Source of the DNA: Clostridiales bacterium | GTDB taxonomy: Bacteria > Bacillota > Clostridia > Oscillospirales > Acutalibacteraceae | DNA length: 64,000 nt | NCBI GenBank assembly: GCA_022800315.1 | Contig: JAAWQC010000001.1 | Location: 62,001 to 126,000, forward strand | Reading direction: 5' to 3' | Part shown: piece by piece, positions 39,906 to 50,471 of the stretch | Numbering within the stretch: position 1 is the stretch's first letter | Layout of the letters: each line of letters opens with the position of its first letter | Position numbers and translations under genes: made by a program | Notes under the pieces: model-generated | Database searches by the model: none | What the model was told of the DNA's origin: nothing | The model's input: the letters and a program-made list of their open reading frames with translations, nothing else

Positions 39906-40655
39906 TTATTGGTTGTGATTTTCTTTTTCAAACGCCACCGACAGCCGGTAGGGGGAGAGCGGCCAGGAATACAGGCGGATATCCCTGCCGCTCCAGCAGC
40001 CGGTGAAAATCTCCCTTCCCGCCGGCGATTTTTCATCCGGCGGCGTTTCGGGTAAGACATAAAACATGCTCAGCGGCAGACGAAATCCCTGTCCAGTCAG
40101 CTTCATAACGCTTTCCTTCAGGGTCCACCATACGGGAAAGCGGTCGGCGAGCTGTTCCTCGGCCAGCGGCTCCAGCAGCTCCCGCTCCAGCGGGTGAAAA
40201 CGGCGCAGTATCGCCCGCACGGTGTGGGGCGCCGCCGCGTCGAGGCGTTCGATATCCACCCCCACCGGTTGGTCGGCTACTGCGGCCGCCACGGCCCCGC
40301 GGGTATGGGACAGGCTGACGAAGCGCCGTGTTTTACCCCTCAGGAGCCCTTGCTCGAATGGCTTGCCGCCCTCCCCTGGTGTCCAGTCGAGGGCGAGGGA
40401 TACCGCCGCCGTCTCCGCCGTCAGCAGATCGTCCGCCGCAATCACCGTCGGTTGTGGCGGACCCGGCGGCTCTTTCTCCGCTGCCAGCAGGGCGTAAGCC
40501 GTCAGGAGGGCCGCGGCGGCCGACTCCCGCCGGTCTTCCCACCGATGGTACCGCTCCATCCGCTCCCGCCGCAGGGGCGGCAGGCTCTGTGCGGCACGGA
40601 TTACCCTCTCTTCCGTCCAGCTCCCTGTATACGAACAGTATATAAAAATTCCCAT
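39906..40655 (-). CDS. 4'-phosphopantetheinyl transferase superfamily protein
   Basis: MGIFIYCSYTGSW...FVSLSHTRGAVAAAVADQPVGVDIERLD...FPVWWTLKESVMKLTGQGF. Confidence 0.9.
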   Translation of the reverse strand: MGIFIYCSYTGSWTEERVIRAAQSLPPLRRERMERYHRWEDRRESAAAALLTAYALLAAEKEPPGPPQPTVIAADDLLTAETAAVSLALDWTPGEGGKPFEQGLLRGKTRRFVSLSHTRGAVAAAVADQPVGVDIERLDAAAPHTVRAILRRFHPLERELLEPLAEEQLADRFPVWWTLKESVMKLTGQGFRLPLSMFYVLPETPPDEKSPAGREIFTGCWSGRDIRLYSWPLSPYRLSVAFEKENHNQ

Positions 40656-40662
40656 TTTACTT

Positions 40663-42342
40663 CTAGAACAGCCCGCTGATGCGGCCGTCCTCATCCACAT
40701 CAATCGCCTCCGCCGCAGGCACGCGGGGCAGGCCCGGCATGGTCATGATGTCGCCGGTCAAGGCCACCACAAAACCCGCACCCGCCGCCAGACGGACGCT
40801 GCGCACCGTGACACGGAAGCCGGAGGGCCGGCCCAGCAGGGCGGGATTGTCCGAGAAGGAATACTGGGTCTTTGCCATGCACACCGGCAATCCGCCATAG
40901 CCCAGCCGCTCCAGTTTATCCAGCTCCTTCGCGGCGGCGGGAAGGAAATCCACTCCGTCGCCGCCATATACCTTCTGTACAACAGCGCCCATTTTATCCT
41001 TCAGGGACATTTCGTCGGTGTAAATAAAGCGGAAATCGTGGGAGGTCTCGGTCAGGCGCAGCACCTCCCGGGCCAGTTCGAGCCCGCCTTCCCCGCCCTT
41101 GCCCCATACCTCGGAGAGGGCGACGTTGGCGCCCAGGGCCGCACACCTTTCCCGCACCAGGTTCAGCTCCGCCTCGGTATCGTCGGGGAAGCGGTTGATG
41201 GCGACCACAGCGGGCAGACCGAACCGCTTGGTGATGTTCTCCAGATGGCCCAGCAGATTGGGCAGTCCCTTCTCCAGTGCGGGCAGATTTTCGGCGGTCA
41301 GTTGGTCCTTCGGCACGCCGCCGTGATGCTTGAGGGCGCGCACGGTGGCCACGATCACCACCGCGTCGGGGCGCAGACCCGCCATGCGGCATTTGATATC
41401 GAGGAATTTCTCCGCGCCCAGATCGGCGCCGAAGCCCGCCTCGGTCACCACATAATCCCCCAGTTTGAGCGCGAGACGGGTGGCGGTCACGCTGTTGCAG
41501 CCATGGGCGATGTTGGCGAAGGGACCGCCGTGGATGAGGGCGGGAGTGTGCTCCAGCGTCTGCACCAGATTGGGCTTAATCGCGTCCTTTAGCAGGGCGG
41601 CCATCGCCCCCTGCGCCTTCAGCTGGCCCGCCGTCACCGGCCGATCGTCCCGGGTGTAACCCACCACGATGGAGGCGAGCCGCTCCTTCAGGTCGTTCAG
41701 CCCATCGGCCAGGCAGAGCACTGCCATGATTTCCGAAGCCACCGTGATGTCGAAGCCGTCCTCCCGCGGCATGCCGTTCATTTTACCGCCCAGGCCGTCC
41801 ACCACCTGGCGAAGCTGGCGGTCGTTCATATCCATGCACCGCTTCCACGTGATGCGGCGGGGGTCGATGCCGAGGGCGTTACCCTGCTGAATATGGTTGT
41901 CGAGCATGGCGGCCAGCAGGTTGTTGGCCGCGCCGATGGCGTGCATATCGCCGGTGAAATGGAGATTTATATCCTCCATGGGGATCACCTGGGCCCAGCC
42001 GCCGCCGGCCGCGCCGCCCTTAACGCCGAATACCGGGCCGAGGGACGGCTCCCGCAGCGCGAGGACAGTGTTTTTGCCCATGCGGTGGAGGGCGTCGCCC
42101 AGCCCCACCGTGGTGGTGGTCTTCCCCTCGCCGGCGGGGGTGGGGGTGATGGCCGTGACCAGGATCAGCTTGCCGTCGGGGCGGGAAGCCAACCGTTTGA
42201 TAGCGGGCTGGGCGATCTTGGCCTTATCGTTGCCGTACAGTTCCAGATCCTCCCGGGACAGGCCCAGTTCCTGCGCAACGGCCTCGATCGGCCGGGGTGG
42301 TACGCTCTGCGCGATCTCAATATCGGACAATCTCTTTCCCAT
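40663..42342 (-). CDS. fhs: formate--tetrahydrofolate ligase
   Basis: [57 protein letters not shown]. Confidence 0.97.
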   Translation of the reverse strand: MGKRLSDIEIAQSVPPRPIEAVAQELGLSREDLELYGNDKAKIAQPAIKRLASRPDGKLILVTAITPTPAGEGKTTTTVGLGDALHRMGKNTVLALREPSLGPVFGVKGGAAGGGWAQVIPMEDINLHFTGDMHAIGAANNLLAAMLDNHIQQGNALGIDPRRITWKRCMDMNDRQLRQVVDGLGGKMNGMPREDGFDITVASEIMAVLCLADGLNDLKERLASIVVGYTRDDRPVTAGQLKAQGAMAALLKDAIKPNLVQTLEHTPALIHGGPFANIAHGCNSVTATRLALKLGDYVVTEAGFGADLGAEKFLDIKCRMAGLRPDAVVIVATVRALKHHGGVPKDQLTAENLPALEKGLPNLLGHLENITKRFGLPAVVAINRFPDDTEAELNLVRERCAALGANVALSEVWGKGGEGGLELAREVLRLTETSHDFRFIYTDEMSLKDKMGAVVQKVYGGDGVDFLPAAAKELDKLERLGYGGLPVCMAKTQYSFSDNPALLGRPSGFRVTVRSVRLAAGAGFVVALTGDIMTMPGLPRVPAAEAIDVDEDGRISGLF

Positions 42343-42359
42343 GGATATCCACGCCTTTC

Positions 42360-43763
42360 TCAATTGGTTTCAGACTGGGCTGATGCCGCCGACAGGGGAC
42401 GGGCAAACACCGTCCCTCGGTGGCGATAGAACATGATAGCCGTTATGGTAACCGCCAGGGTATCGGCCACCGGCTCGGCGGCGAATACACCCGTTGCCCC
42501 CCAGGGGCGGGAAAAGATCAGGATCAGAGGGATCAGGAGGATGATCTTGCGCAGCAGGGCGAGAAACAGGGATATTTTGGAATGGCCGGTGGCCACGAAG
42601 GTCTGCTGACAGGCGATCTGGATACCCATGGCCACGATCATACACAGGTAGATGCGCATCATGGTCTCGGTCACCTGCAGCAGGGCAGGATCACTGTTGA
42701 ACAGCCGCACGAAGACGCCGGGGAACAGCATCACCGCCGCCCACGGCACCGCCGTGAACAGGATGGAAATGCGCAGGAAAAGGAAATACGCCTTTTTCAC
42801 CCGGTCGAAGGCCCCCGCGCCGTAGTTGTAACTTATGATGGGCTGGACACTCTGGCCCAGGCCCGACAGCGGCATCATCACCAGCTGCATCACGCTGCCG
42901 ATGATGGAGTAGGCGCCCACATACCTGTCGGCGGTGGCCAGGTCGGGACTGACCGATTTGAGGGTGGTGTTGATCACGATGCCCACCAGACTCTCGGTGG
43001 AGTTCATGATAAACGGGGACAGGCCCAATCCCAGCACCGGTCCCAGCAGGGCCCAGGACATCCGCATGTTCCGCAGGCGCAGGCGCAGCTTGGTCTTTTT
43101 GCCGAGGAGGAAGAGCAGCACCCACACCGCGGAGATGGTCTGCGATATAACGGTGGCGATGGCCGCGCCCCGCACCCCCATCCCGAAGCCGTAAATGAGG
43201 AGAGGGTCCAGCACAATATTGCAGATCGCGCCGATGAGCACGGTCATCATACTGGTGGCGGCGAATCCCTGCGTGTTGATAAAGGCGTTGAGCCCTAAAG
43301 ACAGCAGCACCGGCAGGGTCCCCACCAGATAGATGCCGAAATACTGCTCCGCATAGTCGATGGTGTTTTCAGTGGCCCCCACCACCATCAGCAGGTCCCG
43401 TTTAAAGAACAGGCAGAGAGCGGTGATCACGGCGGAAAACAGTACAAGCAGCGGCAGGCAGTTACCCATCAGCTTCTCCGCCGTGTCGCGGCGGCCCTCC
43501 CCCATCCGGATGGCCGCCAACGCCGATCCGCCGATGCCCACCATGGTGCCAAAGGCGGAGATGATGATGATCAGGGGGAAGCTGACTCCCAGCGCCGCGA
43601 TGGACTGGGTGCCCAGCGCGCCGGGCAGGTTGCCGATATAGATCCGGTCGACGATGTTATACAGGGCGTTGATCACCTGCGCCGCGATCGCGGGAACCGC
43701 CAGACGGAACATGAGCCGGCCGATGCTTTCGCCGCCGAGATCCGCCCCTTGTCCGATTTTCAA
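42360..43763 (-). CDS. MATE family efflux transporter
   Basis: [49 protein letters not shown] start 43763 has upstream AAAGGGG (ORF-track ATG at 43790). Confidence 0.92.
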   Translation of the reverse strand: MKIGQGADLGGESIGRLMFRLAVPAIAAQVINALYNIVDRIYIGNLPGALGTQSIAALGVSFPLIIIISAFGTMVGIGGSALAAIRMGEGRRDTAEKLMGNCLPLLVLFSAVITALCLFFKRDLLMVVGATENTIDYAEQYFGIYLVGTLPVLLSLGLNAFINTQGFAATSMMTVLIGAICNIVLDPLLIYGFGMGVRGAAIATVISQTISAVWVLLFLLGKKTKLRLRLRNMRMSWALLGPVLGLGLSPFIMNSTESLVGIVINTTLKSVSPDLATADRYVGAYSIIGSVMQLVMMPLSGLGQSVQPIISYNYGAGAFDRVKKAYFLFLRISILFTAVPWAAVMLFPGVFVRLFNSDPALLQVTETMMRIYLCMIVAMGIQIACQQTFVATGHSKISLFLALLRKIILLIPLILIFSRPWGATGVFAAEPVADTLAVTITAIMFYRHRGTVFARPLSAASAQSETN

Positions 43764-43943
43764 AGGAGTTGCCCCTTTCCATGGAAACACTGGCGCGCGC
43801 CGCTCCCGTTACGGGGAAGCGGCGCGCTTTTTTCTGCCCACCAGTATAACATTTACAGAAAAAAACGGCAAGAGATCCGGGCGGTTTTGCGGCAGAAAAA
43901 CGAGGGCGGCGGGACATATTCCCGTCCCGGTCCGCCATACTCT

Positions 43944-44747
43944 TTAGAGGGCGGGAAAACGCTCCCCGCCCTCCAGCATCCCGCGCAAACGGGATGCCGC
44001 ACGATAGGCGCGGGCGAGAAACGCTTCAGCGTCCAGATAAGGCTCATACACGCCCGCCTGTACCTCCAGGCAGAGCGGGCCGGCGTAACCGGCCGAGTAC
44101 AGCGCCCCTATGGCTTTTCTCCAGTCTCCCGTACCGTCAAAGGGCAGACGATGCTGGTCGCTGCGGCCGTCGTTATCGTGAAGATGGGTGGTCAGCACCC
44201 GCGGGCCGAACCGGCCCGGAAACTCAAGAGGCCCGGGACTGGAAAAATCGTGTCCGCTGTCGTAGCACAGGCCGATCTCCGTCCCGCCGAAGCGGTCGAG
44301 GACCTCCGCCAGATGATGGGGATGCCGCAGGTTTTCCAGCGCCAGGCGCACGCCCGCTTCCCGCGCGGCGTCCGCCGCCCGGCGCAGCCGGTCAAAGCCC
44401 TCCGGCGAGAAGGGCTTTGGGGCGGGCCCGTCGCTCAGATGGACCACCAGGGTATCCACCCCGCATCCCCCGCATTCCCGCAGGGCGCAGGTCAAACGGC
44501 GCAGAAAGCCTTCCCCCTCCCCGCCGGGGAGCCAGAGGGCGTCGCAACCGCTGTCGGGGAAATGGGCGCTGGCAACCGAAAGCCCCGCTTCGTGGGCTTC
44601 CCGAACCTGTTCCCGGGGGGAGGGCGCACCGTCGTATTCACCCCACCACAGCATCACCGCGTCAAATCCGGCGGCGCGGATGAGGCGCAGTGACTGCTTT
44701 GGCTCCAGCTCGTAGCCGAACCAGAGATAGATGCCCAGCGGCTGCAT
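43944..44747 (-). CDS. sugar phosphate isomerase/epimerase (TIM barrel)
   Basis: MQPLGIYLWFGYELEPKQSLRLIRAAGFDAVMLWWGE; LALENLRHPHHLAEVL; GLCYDSGHD; THLHDNDG. Confidence 0.85.
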   Translation of the reverse strand: MQPLGIYLWFGYELEPKQSLRLIRAAGFDAVMLWWGEYDGAPSPREQVREAHEAGLSVASAHFPDSGCDALWLPGGEGEGFLRRLTCALRECGGCGVDTLVVHLSDGPAPKPFSPEGFDRLRRAADAAREAGVRLALENLRHPHHLAEVLDRFGGTEIGLCYDSGHDFSSPGPLEFPGRFGPRVLTTHLHDNDGRSDQHRLPFDGTGDWRKAIGALYSAGYAGPLCLEVQAGVYEPYLDAEAFLARAYRAASRLRGMLEGGERFPAL

Positions 44748-44962
44748 GGCCCCGCCTCCCCCGTTTGAAAAAATACTGTCACCTTGATTATAAGACAAAC
44801 TTAAGAAAATCACAAATGGACAGAAGAGCGGGGGATTGCTATAATAAGGGCAATGGGAAATTTCGACAGGAAGGGCGACTTTTCGTCCCTCTGTCGCAGG
44901 GTATCACCTGACCGCCCCCCTTTTCACCGATAAACACATCGTCGCTTGAAGGATGATCCTAT

Positions 44963-46573
44963 ATGAAACACATGGGAAAACGACTGGGCACCTGTCTGGC
45001 CGCGGCCGCGATGCTGGCCATGGCCCTCCTGCTGTCCGGCTGCCATAAGGACTCGCTGGCGGACAAGGCTTTCCGTTTCCGCCTGCCCGCCGATCCGCAG
45101 CAGCTGGACCCCCAGGTATCCACCGACCGCTCCTCCATGACCGTGACCGCGGCCCTGTTCGAAGGGCTGACCCGTCTGGACGATGAGGGCCGCGCCGTAG
45201 CCGCCGCCGCCGACTGGACGGTATCGGCGGACGGCCTGACCTATACCTTCACCCTTAAAGAATCGAAATGGAACAACGGCGAGCCGGTGACGGCAGCGGA
45301 CTTCGTCTTCGGTATCCGGCGGGCAGTGCAGCCCTCCACCCGCTCAACCCTTGCCGTTCAGCTGTACGACATCGCCGGGGCGGAAGCGGTCAACACCGGT
45401 CAGGCGGATATCTCCGCGCTGGGGGTGCGGGCGCAGGACGACCGCACCCTGGTCATCACCCTGCAAAAGCCCAACGCCGCCTTTCCTGAAAAGGTGGCGG
45501 CCACCCCCTTCCTGCCCTGCAACGAAGCGTTTTTCGAATCCACCGGCGGGCGGTACGGGATGGAAAAGGACTACGTGCTGTGCAACGGCCCTTTTTATCT
45601 CAAAAGGTGGAGCCACGGCGAATATCTCGTCATCGAGAAGCAGGAGGGCTATCACGACAGGGACAGCATCCTGCCCGCCGCCGTGCGCTATGTCATTGGG
45701 GACACCAGCGATCTGATCACCTCCCTGTCGGAGGGGAATCTGGACGCCGCGGAGCTCCCCCCCGAGCTGGTAGACGCCGCGCGGAAGGAACCGCTCCAGC
45801 TGGTCCCGCTGCAGGATACGATCCGATATATTTTCCTGAACAACAGCGAAAAGGCCCTCGCCCAGACGGAGGTGCGCCAGGCGCTTTGTGGTGCGCTGGA
45901 ATGGGATACGCTTCGTCAGCTGTCGGCCGCCGGCGGTCTGACCCCTGCGGAGGGGTTCGCTGCCCCCGACGCGGTGGTGGCCGGCGGGGAAAACTACCGC
46001 ACGCCGGATAACATCCGCGTTCCCGCCACCGACAGCGGCGCGAAAAAGCGCCTGTCGGAGGGGCTGGAGGCGGCGGGCCTCACCAAAATGCCCGCCATGA
46101 CCGTGCTGTGCGCCGACGACGAATTCAGCCAGACGGTCACCCGCTATATTCTCCAGTCCTGGCAGCGCAACCTCTCCCTCTATTTCACCATGCAGGCCGT
46201 GCCGGAGGCGGAGCTGGAGACGCGGGTGCGGGTGGGCAACTATCAGATCGCCCTGTGCCCCGCCCAGGCGGGCGGACTCACCGCGCTGGAGGCATTCGGC
46301 GAATTCAGCTCCGGCTCCTCCTCCAACCTGGCGCGTTTCTCCGACAGCGGCTACGACGCGCTATACGCCGCGGCGCGCATCGGCAGCGTGACACGGGAAG
46401 CGCTGGACGGGCTGGAACAAAAGCTGATGGAGCTGTGCCCCTCCATCCCCCTGTATTTCCAGACACGGTATTTCGCCCTGCCAGAAGCGGTCAGCGGGAT
46501 GGTGATCCGGCCTTTCGGCGGCGGAGCTTTCGGTTCGGCTGTTGATTTCCGCGCAGCGGGCAAGCCGGATTGA
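44963..46573 (+). CDS. peptide ABC transporter substrate-binding lipoprotein (OppA-like)
   Basis: Lipobox LLSGCHKDS; LPADPQQLDPQVSTDRSSMTVTAALFEGLTRLD; KWNNGEPVTAADFVFGIRRAVQP. Confidence 0.92.
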   Translation: MKHMGKRLGTCLAAAAMLAMALLLSGCHKDSLADKAFRFRLPADPQQLDPQVSTDRSSMTVTAALFEGLTRLDDEGRAVAAAADWTVSADGLTYTFTLKESKWNNGEPVTAADFVFGIRRAVQPSTRSTLAVQLYDIAGAEAVNTGQADISALGVRAQDDRTLVITLQKPNAAFPEKVAATPFLPCNEAFFESTGGRYGMEKDYVLCNGPFYLKRWSHGEYLVIEKQEGYHDRDSILPAAVRYVIGDTSDLITSLSEGNLDAAELPPELVDAARKEPLQLVPLQDTIRYIFLNNSEKALAQTEVRQALCGALEWDTLRQLSAAGGLTPAEGFAAPDAVVAGGENYRTPDNIRVPATDSGAKKRLSEGLEAAGLTKMPAMTVLCADDEFSQTVTRYILQSWQRNLSLYFTMQAVPEAELETRVRVGNYQIALCPAQAGGLTALEAFGEFSSGSSSNLARFSDSGYDALYAAARIGSVTREALDGLEQKLMELCPSIPLYFQTRYFALPEAVSGMVIRPFGGGAFGSAVDFRAAGKPD

Positions 46574-46619
46574 GAAAGCCGATGAATATCCCCCTTTTCG
46601 TATACAGGAAACAGGATGT

Positions 46620-46832
46620 ATGGGAGGATGCCACAGGGAAATATTCGAATACAAAACGATTACCGATGATCCCAAAGGATTTTGGGGAGGCGCCGTTGAC
46701 GTGGGTCAATTTGAGCACGAGCTGAACCTTCCCGGCAACGACGGAGGGGAACTGGTCAGCGGCATTTCCACCACCCAAAGCTACGGTTCATCGAAATGCA
46801 TCGTGTGCATATTCAAGCGAAGGAAAGCTTGA
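46620..46832 (+). CDS. DUF4177-like protein
   Basis: FEYKTITDDPKGFWGGAVDVGQFEHELNLPGNDGGELVSGISTTQSYGSSKCIVCIFKR. Confidence 0.7.
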   Translation: MGGCHREIFEYKTITDDPKGFWGGAVDVGQFEHELNLPGNDGGELVSGISTTQSYGSSKCIVCIFKRRKA

Positions 46833-46883
46833 TCGGTTTTAGATATCGGCGTGCCGGCAGGCACGAAAGGATGGATAATTTAC

Positions 46884-47261
46884 ATGGAATTGCTGCAACC
46901 GGGACATGTCAACGTCCGCACCCTCAGCCCGCTGGCCCTCGCCTTCGTTGGCGACGGAGTATACGAATTGATGGTGCGGGAGCAGCTGGTGGCGGAGGCC
47001 AACCGCCCGGCGGGCGTATTGCACAAACGGGCGGTGGAACTGGTGCGGGCGGAGGCGCAGTCCGCCGCGATGGAGCGGCTCCTTCCCCTGCTCGACGAGG
47101 AGGAGGCCGGCGCCTACCGCCGCGGGCGGAACGCCCACACCGCCCGCACCGGCGACGATTATCACAGGGCCACCGGCCTGGAGGCCCTGTTCGGTTATCT
47201 GTACCTGTCGGGGCGTATCGACCGGGTACGGGAGCTGTTCGCCGCCGCCACCCGGTCCTGA
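46884..47261 (+). CDS. mrnC: Mini-ribonuclease III
   Basis: RTLSPLALAFVGDGVYELMVREQLV, RRGRNAHTA, YHRATGLEALFGYLYLSGR. Confidence 0.9.
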   Translation: MELLQPGHVNVRTLSPLALAFVGDGVYELMVREQLVAEANRPAGVLHKRAVELVRAEAQSAAMERLLPLLDEEEAGAYRRGRNAHTARTGDDYHRATGLEALFGYLYLSGRIDRVRELFAAATRS

Positions 47262-47382
47262 TCAGCCGCTTGATGCGGCAGGGCAAGCAATATTTGTGAA
47301 AAACGGGTCATACTATCGAAGACGCCTGTAAGGGCTCTGCCGTCCGGCCTGCTGGGCAGGACGGCCGCAGCTGTGCGAAAGG

Positions 47383-48309
47383 ATGGCCGCCTGTATGAAG
47401 CATTCGAACACCTCCCCCGCCGGTCGGGGGTCTCTGCGGCCGTCGGCCGCTATGGTACGGCGCACCGCGCTGGACGCCCTGTTTTATGTGCTGGGCAGTA
47501 TACTGTACGCCCTGTCGGTCAACGTATTCACCGCACCCAATCACATCGCCCCCGGCGGGGTTACGGGTATCTCCACACTGGTCAATTACCTGGTGCCGGG
47601 ACTGCCTATCGGCACCCTGATCTTCGTCATCAACCTGCCGCTCTTTTTCGCGGCCTGGCGGCATATCGGGCGGGAATTCACCGTGCGCACCGCGCTTTGT
47701 ACGGCGGTCAGCTCCCTGTGCATCGACCTTTCCGCCCGCTTTATCCCCCCCTTCCGCGGGGATATGATTCTGACCGCTGTGTTCGGCGGCGTGCTGGCGG
47801 GGGCAGGACTGGGCCTGATCTATATGCGGGGCGCCACCACCGGCGGCAGCGAGATCGTCGCCCGCCTGCTGGAACGGAAATTCCACCACATTCCCATCGG
47901 CCGCCTGATCCTCGCCGTGGACGCGGTGGTGGTCGCGGCGGCGGCGGCAGTCTACCGCAATCTGGAGAGCGCCCTCTACGCCATCGTGCTCATCTTCGTG
48001 TCCACCAGCGTGATGGATATGCTGGTCTACGGCGGGGAATCGGGCAAGATGCTCCTGATCATGACCCGCAAAGAGAAGGAGATTTCGGCCGATATTTTAG
48101 CCGCCATGCACCGCGGCGTCACCATGCTCAACGCCACCGGCGCGTATACCGGCGGTGAACGCAAGGTCCTGCTGGTGGCGGTGCGCCGGTCGGAGGTCTA
48201 TAAGCTGCGCACCCTGGTGTATGACCGTGACCCCGCCGCCTTCATCATCGTGGTGTCCACCGACGAGGTGCTGGGCGAGGGCTTCAAACGCATGGACGAA
48301 CCGAAATAA
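47383..48309 (+). CDS. YitT family membrane protein (DUF161/DUF2179)
   Basis: GSILYALSVNVFTAPNHIAPGGVTGISTLVNYL; RGATTGGSEIVARLL; C-terminal DPAAFIIVVSTDEVLGEGF. Confidence 0.93.
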   Translation: MAACMKHSNTSPAGRGSLRPSAAMVRRTALDALFYVLGSILYALSVNVFTAPNHIAPGGVTGISTLVNYLVPGLPIGTLIFVINLPLFFAAWRHIGREFTVRTALCTAVSSLCIDLSARFIPPFRGDMILTAVFGGVLAGAGLGLIYMRGATTGGSEIVARLLERKFHHIPIGRLILAVDAVVVAAAAAVYRNLESALYAIVLIFVSTSVMDMLVYGGESGKMLLIMTRKEKEISADILAAMHRGVTMLNATGAYTGGERKVLLVAVRRSEVYKLRTLVYDRDPAAFIIVVSTDEVLGEGFKRMDEPK

Positions 48310-48319
48310 GAGGATTCAG

Positions 48320-48355
48320 AAAGGGGCTGACAATTATCAGCCCCTTTGGATTTTG
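48320..48355 (+). terminator. intrinsic terminator
   Basis: AAAGGGGCTGA-caatta-TCAGCCCCTTTGGATTTTG. Confidence 0.8.
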
Positions 48356-48385
48356 TTCGTAGAAATATTTATATTGCTCCGCAGG

Positions 48386-48457
48386 CACCCCTTTCTTAAC
48401 GATAAGAAGGGGGTGGGAAAGAATCTCAAGGAAGGGGATTCCGATTTCCCCCTCCTT
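48386..48457. repeat. two tandem hairpins in a noncoding intergenic stretch
   Basis: CACCCCTTTCTTA-acga-TAAGAAGGGGGTG and AAGGAAGGGGA-N8-TCCCCCTCCTT. Confidence 0.5.
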
Positions 48458-48703
48458 TGAACCTCCCCTTCAAACAACCAGGGATTATGTCCCTGGACCA
48501 TCGCTGATCCCAGCACACAATGCAACGCTGTTTGTGCGTTTATCGGGGGGATTTCAAGGATAATGCCGTCGCCGCCGGTGGCGGGAACAGGAAGACAGAG
48601 GGTGCAGCGGCATTAGCGCATAAAGAAAGTAAATCTCAAACTTCTAAACTGTGCTGGCGAATAAACAAATTACTTTCCATACCGTCACCTTTCCGATTCA
48701 TCC

Positions 48704-49309
48704 TTAATTGCCGTAATCCACAAATTCCTCCGGATTGTCCCGGATATACGCGATGCAGAGGGCGAGGGGCTGTTCCCGCGCGGCCGCTTCTATGAACGTC
48801 TCGCTCAAAGCGGCGAGATCGGGTCCGGCGGGCGCTTCCCCGCCCTCCGGCGTTTCGGGCGCCTCAAAGGTACGGCGCACCGCATCGGCGCATGCGGGCG
48901 CACCCATCAGCTCCAGCCCGTCGGCGGCCAGCTCCGCAAAGCCGCCGGCCCCGCCCGCATACAGCGCCCGGAAACCGCCGCTCTCCACCTCATGGCACAC
49001 CAGCCAGATGCTGTACACGGCGCAGCGGCCGCGGGACAGCAGCGGGATATCCCGGTAGGGGTCGGGCTTGCGCTTATCCAGTTTGGCGAGCAGGTTGCTG
49101 ACCACCGCCTTCAGCAGTTCCTCATCGGGCAGGGCGTCCAGCCGCTGACGGTCCAGCTCCTTATATTTCTGCTCCAGCTCATCGGGCCCCTGGCGGCTGC
49201 GCAGGCGGCTGCCCCACAAATACGCGGCGATCAACAGGGCGAGCACCAGCAGCACCAGCAGGACATACCCGGTCTGGCCGGCGCCGAAAAATCCGCTCAA
49301 TGTCAACAT
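48704..49309 (-). CDS. membrane-anchored DUF4375/DMP19-like protein
   Basis: N-terminal TM then VYSIWLVCHEVESGGFRALYAGGAGGFAELAADGLELMGAPACADAVRRTFE. Confidence 0.65.
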   Translation of the reverse strand: MLTLSGFFGAGQTGYVLLVLLVLALLIAAYLWGSRLRSRQGPDELEQKYKELDRQRLDALPDEELLKAVVSNLLAKLDKRKPDPYRDIPLLSRGRCAVYSIWLVCHEVESGGFRALYAGGAGGFAELAADGLELMGAPACADAVRRTFEAPETPEGGEAPAGPDLAALSETFIEAAAREQPLALCIAYIRDNPEEFVDYGN

Positions 49310-49337
49310 CGTTCCATCTCCTCCGTTCTTAACGTCC

Positions 49338-50471
49338 TCAGCGTCCGGAAAGTCCCAGCGCCTCCCGCAGGGCGGGCCAGATTCCCTCCGCCATGCGCAG
49401 GAAGCCCAGATCGTTGGGATGCAGGAAGTCCACCGTACAGCCGTCGGCCTCCGGCCCGCTCGAATAGAAGAGGGCGCCGTCCACCATCCAGACCTTATCG
49501 TCACCGCGGGCGCGTGCGTTTTCCAGCGTCCGGCGGATGACGGCGGCGCGTCCCGCATTTTTTACCCCTTCCCTTACCGGGTTGGGATTGGTGACGAAGA
49601 TCACCGGCAGCGTGGGCTGGGCGCGGCGTATGCGGAGGAAGAAAGCCTCGTGGGTCTTCTCCAGCCAGGCGGCGTCCTCCGCGTTGTAGTCGTAGTCCAT
49701 GATAAACGCGCTCATGGGCAGGCGGGCCAGCGCGTCGGCGATCACCGGCTGCCCCATGCCGTTGCCGCTGAAGCCTAGGTTGACGTGGCCGGCGTCGGCC
49801 CATCGGCCGAGGATGGCAGGGTAGCAGGTGCCGGGACGGGAAGCGCATCCCCCCTGGGTGATGGACGAGCCGTACACGCCGAAGGGCTTTTCCGCCGTGT
49901 AGGGGGTGGGCGGCGCCAGTTCCGCGCCGTTCTGCACCCCGATCTCCACCCGGCTCACCCCATTGTACAGCGGCAGGTTCACCGTCACGTCGATGAAGCC
50001 CTCTTTATCCGGCTGCGGGTCCACTAACGGGGTGTGATGTGCGTCGGGCGCGCCGCCCCGCAGATTCGCCACCCCTTCATACTCCCGGCTTTGCGCGTCC
50101 CGGGGATAAATGGAATTGACATAGGTGCGGCGGGTCCCCCTGCCCACGTAAACATCCACGCCGGACGACCCGGTCAGGGGCATGTGGGGCATCAGGGCGG
50201 CCCACACCAGCTCCACCCGCACCGCGATCACCGGGGAATTGGTGCGAAACCGCAGGCGGCCGCCCGCCGTCTGCCGGGCGAGGTAGGCCAGGTCCTCCCC
50301 CGCCGCCTGCCGCGTGGCAGCGTCCAGCCGGACGTATCCCGTCCCCTCCTCGTACAGTACGCCCTCGGTCTGAATCGGCGGGGTCTGCCCATCCACGAAG
50401 GCAAAGGCCGCCCCCTCCACCGGCGCGGGCTGAAAATGAGTGTCTACCTGTGAAATGTCCCGGTTATCCAT
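49338..50471 (-). CDS. SGNH/GDSL hydrolase family protein
   Basis: FGVYGSSITQGGCASRPGTCYPAILGRWADAGHVNLGFSGNGMGQP; DFLHPNDLGFLRMAEG. Confidence 0.88.
   Translation of the reverse strand: MDNRDISQVDTHFQPAPVEGAAFAFVDGQTPPIQTEGVLYEEGTGYVRLDAATRQAAGEDLAYLARQTAGGRLRFRTNSPVIAVRVELVWAALMPHMPLTGSSGVDVYVGRGTRRTYVNSIYPRDAQSREYEGVANLRGGAPDAHHTPLVDPQPDKEGFIDVTVNLPLYNGVSRVEIGVQNGAELAPPTPYTAEKPFGVYGSSITQGGCASRPGTCYPAILGRWADAGHVNLGFSGNGMGQPVIADALARLPMSAFIMDYDYNAEDAAWLEKTHEAFFLRIRRAQPTLPVIFVTNPNPVREGVKNAGRAAVIRRTLENARARGDDKVWMVDGALFYSSGPEADGCTVDFLHPNDLGFLRMAEGIWPALREALGLSGR

Noticed and set aside
48520-48795. 91-aa plus-strand ORF between YitT and the DUF4375-like gene
   Set aside because: No SD, odd composition, and the second half is antisense to the DUF4375-like gene.
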